From: Mycobacterium sp. IS-1742
Lineage (GTDB): Bacteria; Actinomycetota; Actinomycetes; Mycobacteriales; Mycobacteriaceae
Assembly (NCBI RefSeq): GCF_001500125.1
Contig: NZ_LQIV01000002.1
Coordinates: forward strand, 109,105-173,104
Direction: 5' to 3'
Length of the DNA stretch: 64,000 nucleotides
Positions within the stretch are counted from its first letter, which is position 1. Every line of letters begins with the position of its first letter. The position numbers and the translations under genes were made by a program. Below, one piece after another: positions 35,543-44,517 of the stretch. The notes beneath the pieces are model-generated. The model worked only from the letters and a program-made list of their open reading frames with translations. It was not told the origin of the DNA and did not search any database.

Positions 35543-35926
35543 TCAGGCCGCCGCCTCGATCTCGATCGTCACGTTGTTCTTCATGCCCCCGCGCAGCTTC
35601 GAGAAAACGTTGAAGGTCTTGCCGAGCAACCCGTACCGGTCACCGAGCGCGTCGTAGGTCGCGGCGTTGGCGGATTTGTCGAGGATCGTCGCCGCGGCCT
35701 CCACCGGCTCGCTCTGCGGTTTCCCCGCACGGTCGCACTTGGCGATCGTCACGCGCCGGGTGTTGCGGATCCGCTTGACCTTCCACGACTTCTCCTGCGT
35801 GATCACCAGGAGCTTGTCGCCGGACGGTGCGGCCCAGACCGCCGTCGGCTTGGGCCGGCCGTCCTTGGTGAAGGTGGTCAGCAGGATGTACTCGGAGCCG
35901 GCGATCTCGGCGAATGTGGGGGCCAT
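35543..35926 (-). CDS. PPOX-class F420-dependent oxidoreductase-like protein, upstream paralogue
   Basis: A 127-residue split-barrel protein, clearly a duplicate of the downstream gene: FTKDGRPKPTAVW and LLVITQEKSWKVKR align with it. The C-terminus differs (GLLGKTFNVFSKLRGGMKNN) and lacks the Trp-rich tail. It likely binds F420 or FMN and reduces a small substrate. It is the first gene of the pair and the homologue type found next to cobN in mycobacteria (Rv2061c-like). Confidence 0.86.
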   Translation of the reverse strand: MAPTFAEIAGSEYILLTTFTKDGRPKPTAVWAAPSGDKLLVITQEKSWKVKRIRNTRRVTIAKCDRAGKPQSEPVEAAATILDKSANAATYDALGDRYGLLGKTFNVFSKLRGGMKNNVTIEIEAAA

Positions 35927-35964
35927 GTGATCAACCTAGCGGCGTCCGCCCCCACCGCGCCGGA

Positions 35965-38900
35965 TCAGCCCTCGAGCTCCCCTTCGGTCTCCAGCAGCAC
36001 CTGACGCAGGCCGTCCAGCGTGGCGGGGTCGGGTTCGGCCCACATGCCGCGCCCGGCGGCCTCCAACAACCGTTCGGCCATCCCGTGCAGCGCCCACGGA
36101 TTGGATTCCTCCATGAACTTGCGGTTCTCGGCGTCGAGCACGTACTCCTGTGACAACCGGTCGTACATCCAGTCCGCCATGACGTGGGCGGTGGCGTCGT
36201 AACCGAACAGGTAGTCCACCGTTGCGGCCATCTCGAACGCGCCCTTGTACCCGTGCCTGCGCATCGCGGTGATCCAGCGGGGGTTCACCACGCGGGCGCG
36301 GAAGACCCGGTTGGTCTCCTCCGACAGCGTGCGGGTGCGGACGGCGTCGGGGCGGGTGTTGTCACCGATGTAGGCGGCCGGGGCCTTGCCCGTCAGCGCG
36401 CGCACCGTGGCGACCATGCCGCCGTGGTACTGAAAGTAGTCGTCGGAGTCGGCGATGTCGTGTTCGCGGGTGTCGGTGTTCTTGGCGGCCACCGCGATTC
36501 GCCGGTAGCTGCGGTTCATGTCGTCGGCGGCCGGTCTGCCGTCCAGTCCCCGGCCGTAGGCGAAACCGCCCCACGCGGTGTACACCTCGGCGAGGTCGGC
36601 GTCGTCGCGCCAGTTGCGGCTGTCGATCAACTGCAGCAGCCCCGCCCCGTAGGTGCCCGGCTTGGACCCGAAGATCCGTGTGGTGGCCCGCCTTTGGTCA
36701 CCGTGCTGTGCGAGGTCCGCCTGAGCGTGGGCGCGGACGTAGTTGTCTTCGTCGGACTCGTCGAGACCAGCGACCAGGGTGACGGCGTCGTCGAGCATCG
36801 CGACCACGTGCGGGAAGGCGTCGCGGAAGAACCCGGAGATCCGGACCGTGACGTCGATGCGGGGCCGGCCGAGTTCGGCGAGGTCGATCGGTTCGAGGTC
36901 GACCACCCGGCGGGAGGCGTCGTCCCACACCGGTCGAACTCCCAGCAGCGCAAGCACTTCGGCGATGTCGTCACCGGAGGTCCGCATGGCCGAGGTGCCC
37001 CACACCGACAGCCCGACCGACCGCGGCCACGACCCATGGTCGGCGCGGTAACGGTCGAGCAGCGAATCCGCCATCGCCACACCGGTTTCCCAGGCCAGCC
37101 GTGAGGGGACGGCCTTGGGGTCCACCGAGTAGAAGTTGCGCCCGGTCGGCAGGACGTTGACCAACCCCCGCAACGGGGACCCCGAGGGGCCGGCGGCGAT
37201 GTAGCGGCCGTCGAGCGCGCGCAGCACCTGGGTGATCTCGGCGGCCGTGCCGGCCAGCCGCGGCACCACCTCGGTGGCGGCGAACCGCAGGATCGCCGCG
37301 ACCTGCGGGTCGTCGGTGATGGTGTCGACCGCGGCGGGATCCCAGTCGGCGGCCTGCAACGCGGCGACCAGGTGCCGGGCCCGGGCTTCGACGGCGTCGA
37401 CGCTGATCCGCTCGTCGTGGCCGTCCTCGGCCAGGCCGAGCGCCTGGCGCAGTCCGGGCAGGGTCTGTTCGCCGCCGAAGAGTTGGCGGGCGCGCAGGAT
37501 CGCCAGCACCAGGTCCAGCTCGGCCTCGCCGGCGGGCGGCGCACCGAGGATGTGCAGCCCGTCGCGGATCTGAACGTCCTTGATCTCGCAGAGCCACCCG
37601 TCGACGTGCAGCAGCATGTCGTCGAACGAGTCCTCGTCGGGGCGTTCCTCGAGACCGAGGTCGTGGTCCATCTTCGCCGCCCGCATCAACGTCCAGATCT
37701 GTTGGCGCACCGCGGGGAGCTTGTTCGGATCGAGCGCCGAGACGTTGGCGTGTTCGTCGAGGAGTTGCTCGAGGCGGGCGATGTCACCGTAGGTCTCGGC
37801 CCGGGCCATCGGCGGGATGAGGTGGTCGACCAGGGTGGCGTGGGCGCGTCGCTTGGCCTGGGTCCCCTCCCCCGGATCGTTGACGAGGAACGGGTAGATC
37901 AGCGGCAGATCGCCGAGTGCGGCGTCGGTGCCGCAGGCCGCCGACATGCCGAGCGTCTTGCCGGGCAGCCACTCGAGGTTGCCGTGTTTACCGAGGTGCA
38001 CCACGGCATGGGCGCCGAATCCGGAGTCGATCCAGCGGTAGGCCGCGAGGTAGTGGTGGCTGGGCGGCAGATCGGGATCGTGGTAGATGGCGACCGGGTT
38101 CTCCCCGAATCCGCGAGGCGGCTGCACCATCAGCACGATGTTGCCGGTTTGTATTGCGGCGATGACGATCTCGCCGTCGGGGTCACCGGTGCGGTCGACG
38201 AAGAGTTCACCGGGCGGCGGCCCCCAGTGCTCGACGACGGCGTCGGTCAGTTCGGCGGGCAGCGTGGCGAACCACGCACGGTAGTCGTTGGCGGACAGTC
38301 GAACCGGGTTTCCGGTGAGCTGACCGTCGGTGAGCCACTCCGGGTCCTGACCGCCGCGCTCGATGAGGGCGTGGATCAGCGCGTCACCATCGCCGGCCTC
38401 CACACCCGGCACCTCACCGATGTTGTAGCCGACCTCCCGCATGGCCCGCAGCAACGCCACCGCGCTCGCCGGAGTGTCCAGTCCGACCGCGTTGCCGATC
38501 CGCGCGTGCTTGGTCGGATACGCCGAGAACACGACCGCGATCCGCTTGTCCTGTAGGGGGATTCGTCGCAGACGCGCGTGCCGCAGGGCGATGCCGGCGA
38601 CCCGGGCGCACCGTTCGGGGTCGGCGACGTAGGAGGTCAACCCTTCGCTGTCGATCTCCTTGAACGAGAACGGCACCGTGATGACGCGGCCGTCGAACTC
38701 GGGGACGGCGACCTGCGTGGCCACGTCGAGCGGGGACAGGCCGTCGTCGTTGTCGTGCCACTGCGCGCGCGAACTCGTCAGGCAGAGCCCCTGAAGGATG
38801 GGCACGTCCAGCGCGGCGAGGTGCGCGACGTTCCAGCTGTCGTCGTCGCCCCCGGCGCCCGCCGCGGCAGGGGTGGCCGCGCCTGCCGCGAGCACCGTGG

Positions 38901-39549
38901 TGATCAGCGCGTCCGCGGACCCCAGCAGCGACACCAGTTCCGGGTCGGCGTTGCGCAGCGAGGCGCAGTAGACCGGCAGCGGCCGCCCACCCTGCGCCTC
39001 GATCGCGTCGCACAGGGCCTCGATGTAGGCGGTGTTGCCGGCCAGTTGCTGAGCCCGGTAGTACAGGACGGCGACCGTGGGCCCGTCCACGGCGGGGATG
39101 TCGCGGTCGAGCAGCCCCCAGGTCGGCGTGGTGGCGGGCGGAGCGAACCCGAAGCCGGTCATCAGCAGCGTGTCGCAGAGGAAGGCATGGAGCTGGCGCA
39201 GGTTGTCCACGCCGCCCTGCGCGAGGTAGACGTGCGCCTGGAGCGCGGCGCCCTGCGGGACCGTGGAGTGCCGCATCAACTCCGCATCGGGGGCCTGCTC
39301 ACCACTGACCACCACGGTGGGCAGCCCTGCGGCTGAGACGGTGTCGATGCCGTCCTGCCAGGCGCGGTAGCCGCCGAGGATCCGGATGACGACGACGTCC
39401 GCGCCGTCGAGCAGCTCGTCGAGCTCGCCCGTCACCAGCCGGGACGGATTCGCCCAGCGGTACCGCGCCCCGCTGGAGCGCGCGGTGATCAGGTCGGTGT
39501 CAGAGGTCGACAGCAGCAGGACGGTCGGCGCGGGGTGCGGCGGGGTCAC
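35965..39549 (-). CDS. cobN: Cobaltochelatase subunit CobN
   Basis: A 1194-residue protein, the usual length for CobN. It contains VHLGKHGNLEWLPGK, a strong CobN/magnesium-chelatase H-subunit motif, and VQPPRGFGENP. CobN binds hydrogenobyrinate a,c-diamide and inserts cobalt with ATP and the CobS/CobT-like partners. The ATG at 39549 lies 27 nt after the stop of a 35-codon membrane-peptide gene on the same strand. No cobalamin riboswitch was seen upstream. Confidence 0.96.
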   Translation of the reverse strand: MTPPHPAPTVLLLSTSDTDLITARSSGARYRWANPSRLVTGELDELLDGADVVVIRILGGYRAWQDGIDTVSAAGLPTVVVSGEQAPDAELMRHSTVPQGAALQAHVYLAQGGVDNLRQLHAFLCDTLLMTGFGFAPPATTPTWGLLDRDIPAVDGPTVAVLYYRAQQLAGNTAYIEALCDAIEAQGGRPLPVYCASLRNADPELVSLLGSADALITTVLAAGAATPAAAGAGGDDDSWNVAHLAALDVPILQGLCLTSSRAQWHDNDDGLSPLDVATQVAVPEFDGRVITVPFSFKEIDSEGLTSYVADPERCARVAGIALRHARLRRIPLQDKRIAVVFSAYPTKHARIGNAVGLDTPASAVALLRAMREVGYNIGEVPGVEAGDGDALIHALIERGGQDPEWLTDGQLTGNPVRLSANDYRAWFATLPAELTDAVVEHWGPPPGELFVDRTGDPDGEIVIAAIQTGNIVLMVQPPRGFGENPVAIYHDPDLPPSHHYLAAYRWIDSGFGAHAVVHLGKHGNLEWLPGKTLGMSAACGTDAALGDLPLIYPFLVNDPGEGTQAKRRAHATLVDHLIPPMARAETYGDIARLEQLLDEHANVSALDPNKLPAVRQQIWTLMRAAKMDHDLGLEERPDEDSFDDMLLHVDGWLCEIKDVQIRDGLHILGAPPAGEAELDLVLAILRARQLFGGEQTLPGLRQALGLAEDGHDERISVDAVEARARHLVAALQAADWDPAAVDTITDDPQVAAILRFAATEVVPRLAGTAAEITQVLRALDGRYIAAGPSGSPLRGLVNVLPTGRNFYSVDPKAVPSRLAWETGVAMADSLLDRYRADHGSWPRSVGLSVWGTSAMRTSGDDIAEVLALLGVRPVWDDASRRVVDLEPIDLAELGRPRIDVTVRISGFFRDAFPHVVAMLDDAVTLVAGLDESDEDNYVRAHAQADLAQHGDQRRATTRIFGSKPGTYGAGLLQLIDSRNWRDDADLAEVYTAWGGFAYGRGLDGRPAADDMNRSYRRIAVAAKNTDTREHDIADSDDYFQYHGGMVATVRALTGKAPAAYIGDNTRPDAVRTRTLSEETNRVFRARVVNPRWITAMRRHGYKGAFEMAATVDYLFGYDATAHVMADWMYDRLSQEYVLDAENRKFMEESNPWALHGMAERLLEAAGRGMWAEPDPATLDGLRQVLLETEGELEG

Positions 39550-39576
39550 TCACCATTCGTACCCCACCGCATCCGC

Positions 39577-39684
39577 TCACTGGTCCGAGCCACCCCACCG
39601 GGCGTACCACGACTGCTGGTAGGGCAGGCCGAGAACGGCGACGAGGACGAACAAACCCACGGCGATGGCGATCAGTGTGAACAC
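39577..39684 (-). CDS. 35-residue membrane microprotein upstream of cobN
   Basis: The GTG at 39684 starts a 35-codon frame that begins MFTLIAIAVGLFVLVAVL and ends QSWYARWGGSDQ. Residues 3-20 form one membrane helix; the tail is aromatic and polar. AAAGGGG lies 7 nt before the GTG, a good ribosome site. The stop lies 27 nt before cobN on the same strand. No product of this kind was recognised. It may be an accessory subunit for cobalt or for the CobN complex, or a leader peptide; this is inference. Confidence 0.6.
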   Translation of the reverse strand: MFTLIAIAVGLFVLVAVLGLPYQQSWYARWGGSDQ

Positions 39685-39707
39685 TGGGCACCCCTTTCGA
39701 GTCAGTT

Positions 39708-39730
39708 AACCGGTACCCGCGGTATCGGTT
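39708..39730. promoter_or_regulatory. 23-bp near-perfect palindrome upstream of the microprotein/cobN unit
   Basis: AACCGGTACC-CGC-GGTATCGGTT has 10-bp arms with one mismatch. It lies 24 nt upstream of the GTG of the microprotein gene and 108 nt after the stop of the substrate-binding protein gene. The place fits an operator of the cobN unit; it could also be a weak terminator hairpin for the ABC operon. Confidence 0.5.
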
Positions 39731-39837
39731 CACTGGAAACGTACGGCCGGGACGTCGTCGCAGGCCACTGTTTGTGCCGGACTGATCATCGACGCGGGAC
39801 CTGTGACCCACGCCATATAACCCGGGATCACCCCTGT

Positions 39838-40857
39838 TCAGGCGGGTGTGACGAACCCTTTGGCGACCATCCAGTCGCGCGCGACGATCGCCGGATCGCG
39901 CCCCTCGACGTCGACCTGCTTGTTCATCTCGATGATCGCCTCGTTGGTGAGGGCGGCGGTGACGGGCGCGGTGACCTCCGCGATCTCGGGATGCGCGTCG
40001 AAGAACCCGCGCTTCATCGTCACCGAGGGGTTGTAGTGCGCGAAGAACTGTTTGTCGTCGGTGAGCACGGTCAGGTCCAGGGCCGCGATGCGACCGTCGG
40101 TGGTGAAGACCTCACCGAAGTCGCACTGCCTGCCGTCGGCCGTGGCCTGGTAGATGATGCCGACCTGCAGGATCGGGGTCTGGGCCCGCGCCGGGTCGAA
40201 ACCGTACGCGGCCGCCATCCCGGGGAACCCGTCCTGGCGCGCGCGGAACTCGGTGTCGACACAGGTCTTGGCCGCCGCGGGGTTGGTGCGCACCAATTCG
40301 GCGTACTGCGACAGGGTGCGCACCCCGGTCCGTTCGACCACCTGCTTGCTGGCCGCCAGCGCGTACGTGTCGTCCATCGGTCCGGGGTCCAGCCAGACCA
40401 TGCCGTTGCGCTCGAGGTCCTCGTCGCGCACGGCTTCGAACTGTTCACGGGTGTTCGGGATCGGCTTCTCGTGGCCCAGGTAGTTGATCCATGCGTTGCC
40501 GGTGAACTCGTAGGCCACGTCGACCTGTCCCCGCAGCTGCGCCTCCCGTGTGCTGCGCGAGCCGACGATGCCGGTGAGGTCACGCACCTCGGCGCCGGCC
40601 GCCATCAGCGTGAACTCGAGGATGTAGCCGAGGATGACCTGCTCGGTGTACTCCTTCGAGCCGACGGTGATCGGCACGCCCTCCAGACCCGGCGTCGGCG
40701 TGATCGATCCCGGCCCCACCATCAGCGGGACGGTGCTGCCCGACCCGAGCCCGCACCCGCTCACCGCCAAGACGATCGCGCACGCGAGCGCCACCACGCG
40801 ATTTCGGTGTCGTCGGTTGCGCCGGGCGCGACGAAGTACGCCGAAATCCCCGGTCAT
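39838..40857 (-). CDS. Osmoprotectant ABC transporter substrate-binding lipoprotein (ProX/OsmX type)
   Basis: A 339-residue protein with signal peptide and lipobox VSGC (Cys35). The mature part begins VGSKEYTEQVILGYILE, typical of glycine-betaine/choline/quaternary-amine binding proteins (ProX/OpuC type), and has WLDPGPMDDTYALA and FTTDGRI near the ligand site. It captures compatible solutes outside the membrane for the two permeases and the ATPase encoded just upstream. Its ATG overlaps the previous stop (ATGA). Confidence 0.92.
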   Translation of the reverse strand: MTGDFGVLRRARRNRRHRNRVVALACAIVLAVSGCGLGSGSTVPLMVGPGSITPTPGLEGVPITVGSKEYTEQVILGYILEFTLMAAGAEVRDLTGIVGSRSTREAQLRGQVDVAYEFTGNAWINYLGHEKPIPNTREQFEAVRDEDLERNGMVWLDPGPMDDTYALAASKQVVERTGVRTLSQYAELVRTNPAAAKTCVDTEFRARQDGFPGMAAAYGFDPARAQTPILQVGIIYQATADGRQCDFGEVFTTDGRIAALDLTVLTDDKQFFAHYNPSVTMKRGFFDAHPEIAEVTAPVTAALTNEAIIEMNKQVDVEGRDPAIVARDWMVAKGFVTPA

Positions 40858-41633
40858 CGCAGCCCCTTCGGGTTGAGGAAGAACTCGGCGAGCCCGCCGA
40901 GCCAGTCGACCAGCAGGGCCAGGCAGACGGCGAGCACGCTGCCGAGGATCAGCGTCACGTTGTCCTGCAGCTTGTAGCCGGTGTCGATGAGGATGCCCAG
41001 GCCCCCGGCGTTGACGAGGAACGACAGCGTCGCGGTGCCGACGGCCAGCACCAGTGAGGTGCGCATCCCGGCGAGGATGTACGGCACCGCCAACGGCAGT
41101 TCCACCCGTAGCAGCAGGCCCCTGCGCGACATCCCCTGTCCGAGTCCCGCGTCGATGAACGAGCGGTCCACCTGGTCGAGGCCGAGGATGGTGCTCGCGA
41201 GCACCGGGAGCAGCGAATACAGCGCGATCGGCAGAACGCCGATCCAGAAGCCGGTCCGCGCGGTGAGCAGGAAGAGGAGCACCAGCAGACCGATCGCCGG
41301 CGCCGCCTGCCCGACGTTGGCCACGCCGATGAACAAGGGCCGCAACGCCTTCGCGCCGGGCCGGGTGACCAGGACGCCCAGCGGGACACCGACCGCCAGC
41401 ACGATCGCCGTCACCGCGGCGGTGATGAGCAGATGCTGCCAGATCAGCGTCGCCACGTTGCCGGGGTTGATGTTCTCCTGTTGCGTCGCGGTGAGGTCGC
41501 GGTTGAACGCCCAGAACACCACCGCGGCGCCGACGACGAGCACGAGCGCCGGCTGGATGAGCAGCCGCAACCGCTCGGCGGATGCGGCTCTGGGCGCCTT
41601 GCGATCCCGCGCCTGGTCGGCGACGGTGCTCAC
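40854..41633 (-). CDS. Osmoprotectant ABC transporter permease (second)
   Basis: From the GTG at 41633 the protein has 259 residues with about six membrane helices. The typical inner-membrane coupling loop is seen near residue 170 (IDAGLGQGMSRRGLLLRVELP, a variant of the EAA loop). The frame continues upstream, but the GTGA overlap with the ATPase stop and the hydrophobic start mark this GTG. It forms the membrane channel together with the first permease. Confidence 0.9.
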   Translation of the reverse strand: MSTVADQARDRKAPRAASAERLRLLIQPALVLVVGAAVVFWAFNRDLTATQQENINPGNVATLIWQHLLITAAVTAIVLAVGVPLGVLVTRPGAKALRPLFIGVANVGQAAPAIGLLVLLFLLTARTGFWIGVLPIALYSLLPVLASTILGLDQVDRSFIDAGLGQGMSRRGLLLRVELPLAVPYILAGMRTSLVLAVGTATLSFLVNAGGLGILIDTGYKLQDNVTLILGSVLAVCLALLVDWLGGLAEFFLNPKGLR

Positions 41634-42805
41634 GATTCGGAGTTCTCCGCGTTGGCCTCCGCGCGCAGCCGGGTGATCGTGTCGATGAGCATCTCCAGGG
41701 TCACCAGTCCGGCATACCGGCCGCCGGCCCCGGTCACCACCGCGGACGCGTGCTGTTCGGCGAGGATCGCTTCGAGGGCGTCTTCGAGGGTGGAGTGCGT
41801 GCTCACGACGTCGAGGTCCTCGGCGGCGTCCGAGACCGACGCGGCGTTGCGCAACCGGTTCTCCCGCACCCACTTCACCGGCCGGTCGCGGTCGTCGAGG
41901 ATCACCGCCCACTCGGCGTCGCTGTCCGCGAGCCGCCGGCGAACCTCCTCGAGCGAGTCGTCGACGTGCACCGCGAGGTGGTCGCGCAACTCGATGTCCT
42001 TGATCCGCATCAGGCCGAGCTGCCGCAGGGAGGCACCGGAGCCGACGAAGCCGGCCACCGTGTCGTCGGCCGGGCTGGCCAGGATGTTCTGCGGGGTGTC
42101 GTACTGCAGCAGCTTGGATCGGGGACCGAGCACCGCGATGCGGTCACCGAGCTTGACGGCCTCCCCGAAGTCGTGGGTGACGAACACGATGGTCTTGCGC
42201 AATTCGGTTTGCAGGCGCAGCAATTCGTCCTGCAGGGTGCTGCGGGTGATCGGGTCGACGGCGCCGAAGGGTTCGTCCATCAACAAGACGGGCGGGTCGG
42301 CGGCCAGCGCACGGGCCACCCCGACGCGTTGCTGCTGACCGCCGGACAGCTGCCGCGGGTACCGGTCGGCGTACTGCCCCGGATCGAGCCCCACGAGGTC
42401 GAGCAGTTCGTCGACCCGGGACTCGATGCGTTTGCGGTCCCAGCGCAGCAGCCCGGGCACCAGGCCGACGTTCTGCCGGATGGTCATGTGCGGGAACAGA
42501 CCGGCCTGCTGGATGGAGTAGCCGATCTTGCGCCGCAGTTCGGTCGGTTTGATCGACAGCGCGTCCACGTCGCCGATGCGGATCTGACCGGAGGTCGGCT
42601 CGGAGAGCCGGTTGATCATCCGCATCATCGTGGTCTTGCCGCACCCGGAGGGTCCGACGAAGACGACGATCTCACCGGCCGGAATGTCCAGCGACGCATC
42701 GTCGACGGCGGGTTCGGCGGCCCCGGGATAGACCTTGGACACGTGGTCGAGTTCGATGCGCACCCCGGACGGATCGGTCACCGTTGCGCCGTTCTGTGTT
42801 GTCAT
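41630..42805 (-). CDS. Osmoprotectant ABC transporter ATPase with two CBS domains
   Basis: A 391-residue protein: ABC ATPase (about residues 15-250) with Walker A GPSGCGKTT, signature LSGGQQQR and Walker B VLLMDEP, followed by two CBS domains (about 265-380), as in the OpuA/ProV class where CBS domains sense ionic strength. ATG at 42805 overlaps the upstream stop. It powers uptake of betaine-type solutes under osmotic stress. Confidence 0.95.
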   Translation of the reverse strand: MTTQNGATVTDPSGVRIELDHVSKVYPGAAEPAVDDASLDIPAGEIVVFVGPSGCGKTTMMRMINRLSEPTSGQIRIGDVDALSIKPTELRRKIGYSIQQAGLFPHMTIRQNVGLVPGLLRWDRKRIESRVDELLDLVGLDPGQYADRYPRQLSGGQQQRVGVARALAADPPVLLMDEPFGAVDPITRSTLQDELLRLQTELRKTIVFVTHDFGEAVKLGDRIAVLGPRSKLLQYDTPQNILASPADDTVAGFVGSGASLRQLGLMRIKDIELRDHLAVHVDDSLEEVRRRLADSDAEWAVILDDRDRPVKWVRENRLRNAASVSDAAEDLDVVSTHSTLEDALEAILAEQHASAVVTGAGGRYAGLVTLEMLIDTITRLRAEANAENSES

Positions 42806-43449
42806 CGAATGCCTTTCGATGTGGTGAGCCGGCCGATCAGCACCAGCACGGCGTCGAGGACGAGCGCGAGGATGACGATCAGCAGGGTTCCGGTGAGCGC
42901 CATGGGGACGGCGGTGGGGCTGCCGACCCGGGCCAGCCCGGCGAAGATCAGGTTCCCGAGTCCGGGACCCTTGACGTAGGCGGCGATGGCCAGCACACCC
43001 ATCGACATCTGGGTGCTGATCCGCATGGCAGAGAGGATCGACGGCCACACCAGCCGCAGTTCGACACGTCCCAGGGTCGCCATCCGGCTCATGCCGATAC
43101 CGCGCGCGGCGTCGGTGAGGGCGGGGTCGACGGCGTTGAGCCCGACGATCGTGTTCCGGATGATCGGCAGCAGCGAATACAGCACCAGAGCAGCCACGCT
43201 GGGCACCACGCCGAGGCCGAACAGCGGGATCAGCAGACCGAGCAGCGCGAACGCCGGCACCGTGAGGATCACACTCGACGTCGCCGTGGCGAGGTTGGCC
43301 GCGGTGGCGTTGCGGTAGGTCAGCACGCCGATCGCGACGCCGATGACCGTCGCGATCAGCACGCTCTGCACCACCGCGCTGACATGCTGGTACGAGTCGA
43401 AGATCAGCTGTGCCTGATGGGTTCTGAGGTAGTCCCACAGCTCCCGCAC
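42802..43449 (-). CDS. Osmoprotectant ABC transporter permease (first)
   Basis: A protein of 215 residues from the GTG at 43449 with about six membrane helices and an EAA-like loop (LTDAARGIGMSRMATLGRVELR). The GTG at 43449 has GGAGG 5 nt upstream; a GTG at 43455 in frame would put the start inside that ribosome site. It is the first gene of a four-gene operon (permease, ATPase, permease, binding protein). The 143-nt region upstream also serves the divergent TauD-type gene. Confidence 0.88.
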   Translation of the reverse strand: MRELWDYLRTHQAQLIFDSYQHVSAVVQSVLIATVIGVAIGVLTYRNATAANLATATSSVILTVPAFALLGLLIPLFGLGVVPSVAALVLYSLLPIIRNTIVGLNAVDPALTDAARGIGMSRMATLGRVELRLVWPSILSAMRISTQMSMGVLAIAAYVKGPGLGNLIFAGLARVGSPTAVPMALTGTLLIVILALVLDAVLVLIGRLTTSKGIR

Positions 43450-43598
43450 GACCACCTCCGCGTCTCGGCTCGTTGAGTGCCGAATTCGCTGGTACCCCCG
43501 GTCGCCGGAAACGAAACGACGCCCGGCGCGACGGGGGTTTCGGTTCGCCGTGAGTCAAACCATGGTGCGACCCCGGCGCGGCGGCCACCCTGACCGGC

Positions 43599-44516
43599 AT
43601 GTCGTTACGAGTGGTGAAGCTGGGCGCGAACATCGGCGCCAGGATCGACGGGGCCCGCCTCGGCGGCGGGCTCGACCCGGCGACCGTGAGCGCGATCAAT
43701 GAGGCGTTGCTCGAGCACAAGGTGATCTTCTTCCGCGGTCAGCACCACCTCGACGACGACGGACAGCTGGCGTTCGCGCGGCGGCTGGGCACCCCGACGA
43801 CGGCCCATCCGACGGTGACCTCGCGCGGGCACCGGATCCTGCCGATCGACTCGCGCTACGACAAGGCCAACAGCTGGCACACCGACGTCACGTTCGTCGA
43901 CCGCATCCCCAAGGCCTCGCTGCTGCGCGCGGTCACCCTTCCGGAGTACGGGGGCACCACCACGTGGGCGTCGACGGAGGCCGCCTACGACCAGCTGCCC
44001 GCGCCGCTGCGCGCGCTCGTCGAGAACCTGTGGGCCGTGCACACCAACCGGTTCGACTACGCCGCCGACTACGACGGCCGCCGTGAGGCGCTCGCCGCCA
44101 CCGAACGGGAGTACCGCGAGGAGTTCGTCTCCGAGTACTTCGAGACCGAACACCCGGTGGTGCGCATCCACCCGGAGACCGGCCGCAAGGTGCTGCTGCT
44201 CGGCCACTTCATCAAGCAGTTCGTCGGCCTGGGGGTCGCCGAGTCGACCGCGCTGCTGGCGCTGCTGCAGAACCGCGTCACCAAGCTGGAGAACACCGTG
44301 CGGTGGAGCTGGGAACCGGGCGATCTGGCGGTCTGGGACAACCGCGCGACCCAGCACTACGCGGTGGCCGACTACGACGACCAGTACCGGCGGCTGAGCC
44401 GCGTCACGCTGGCCGGCGACATCCCCGTCGACGTGTACGGGCAGCGCAGCAGGGTCGTCGTCGGCGACGCGTCCGGCTACTCCGACGTGGTGGTGCCGGT
44501 CGCGCTGGCGAGCTGA
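43599..44516 (+). CDS. TauD/TfdA-type Fe(II)/2-oxoglutarate dioxygenase
   Basis: A 305-residue enzyme with the metal triad His94/Asp96 (HTDVTF) and His253 (DNRATQH), plus a late Arg (about 268) that binds 2-oxoglutarate. It is clearly similar to the M. tuberculosis sulfate-ester dioxygenase Rv3406 ([19 protein letters not shown], and [20 protein letters not shown] in close form), so it may remove sulfate from alkyl sulfates to provide sulfur. It is divergent from the osmoprotectant transporter and ends 1 nt from the convergent CNB gene. Confidence 0.9.
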   Translation: MSLRVVKLGANIGARIDGARLGGGLDPATVSAINEALLEHKVIFFRGQHHLDDDGQLAFARRLGTPTTAHPTVTSRGHRILPIDSRYDKANSWHTDVTFVDRIPKASLLRAVTLPEYGGTTTWASTEAAYDQLPAPLRALVENLWAVHTNRFDYAADYDGRREALAATEREYREEFVSEYFETEHPVVRIHPETGRKVLLLGHFIKQFVGLGVAESTALLALLQNRVTKLENTVRWSWEPGDLAVWDNRATQHYAVADYDDQYRRLSRVTLAGDIPVDVYGQRSRVVVGDASGYSDVVVPVALAS

Positions 44517-44517
44517 G

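Noticed and set aside
39685..39837. Cobalamin riboswitch upstream of the cobN unit
   Set aside because: I looked for the B12 box and the conserved GCCACTG/GGGAA core in the minus-strand leader and did not find a consistent set; only a GCCACTG-like string occurs on the wrong strand.
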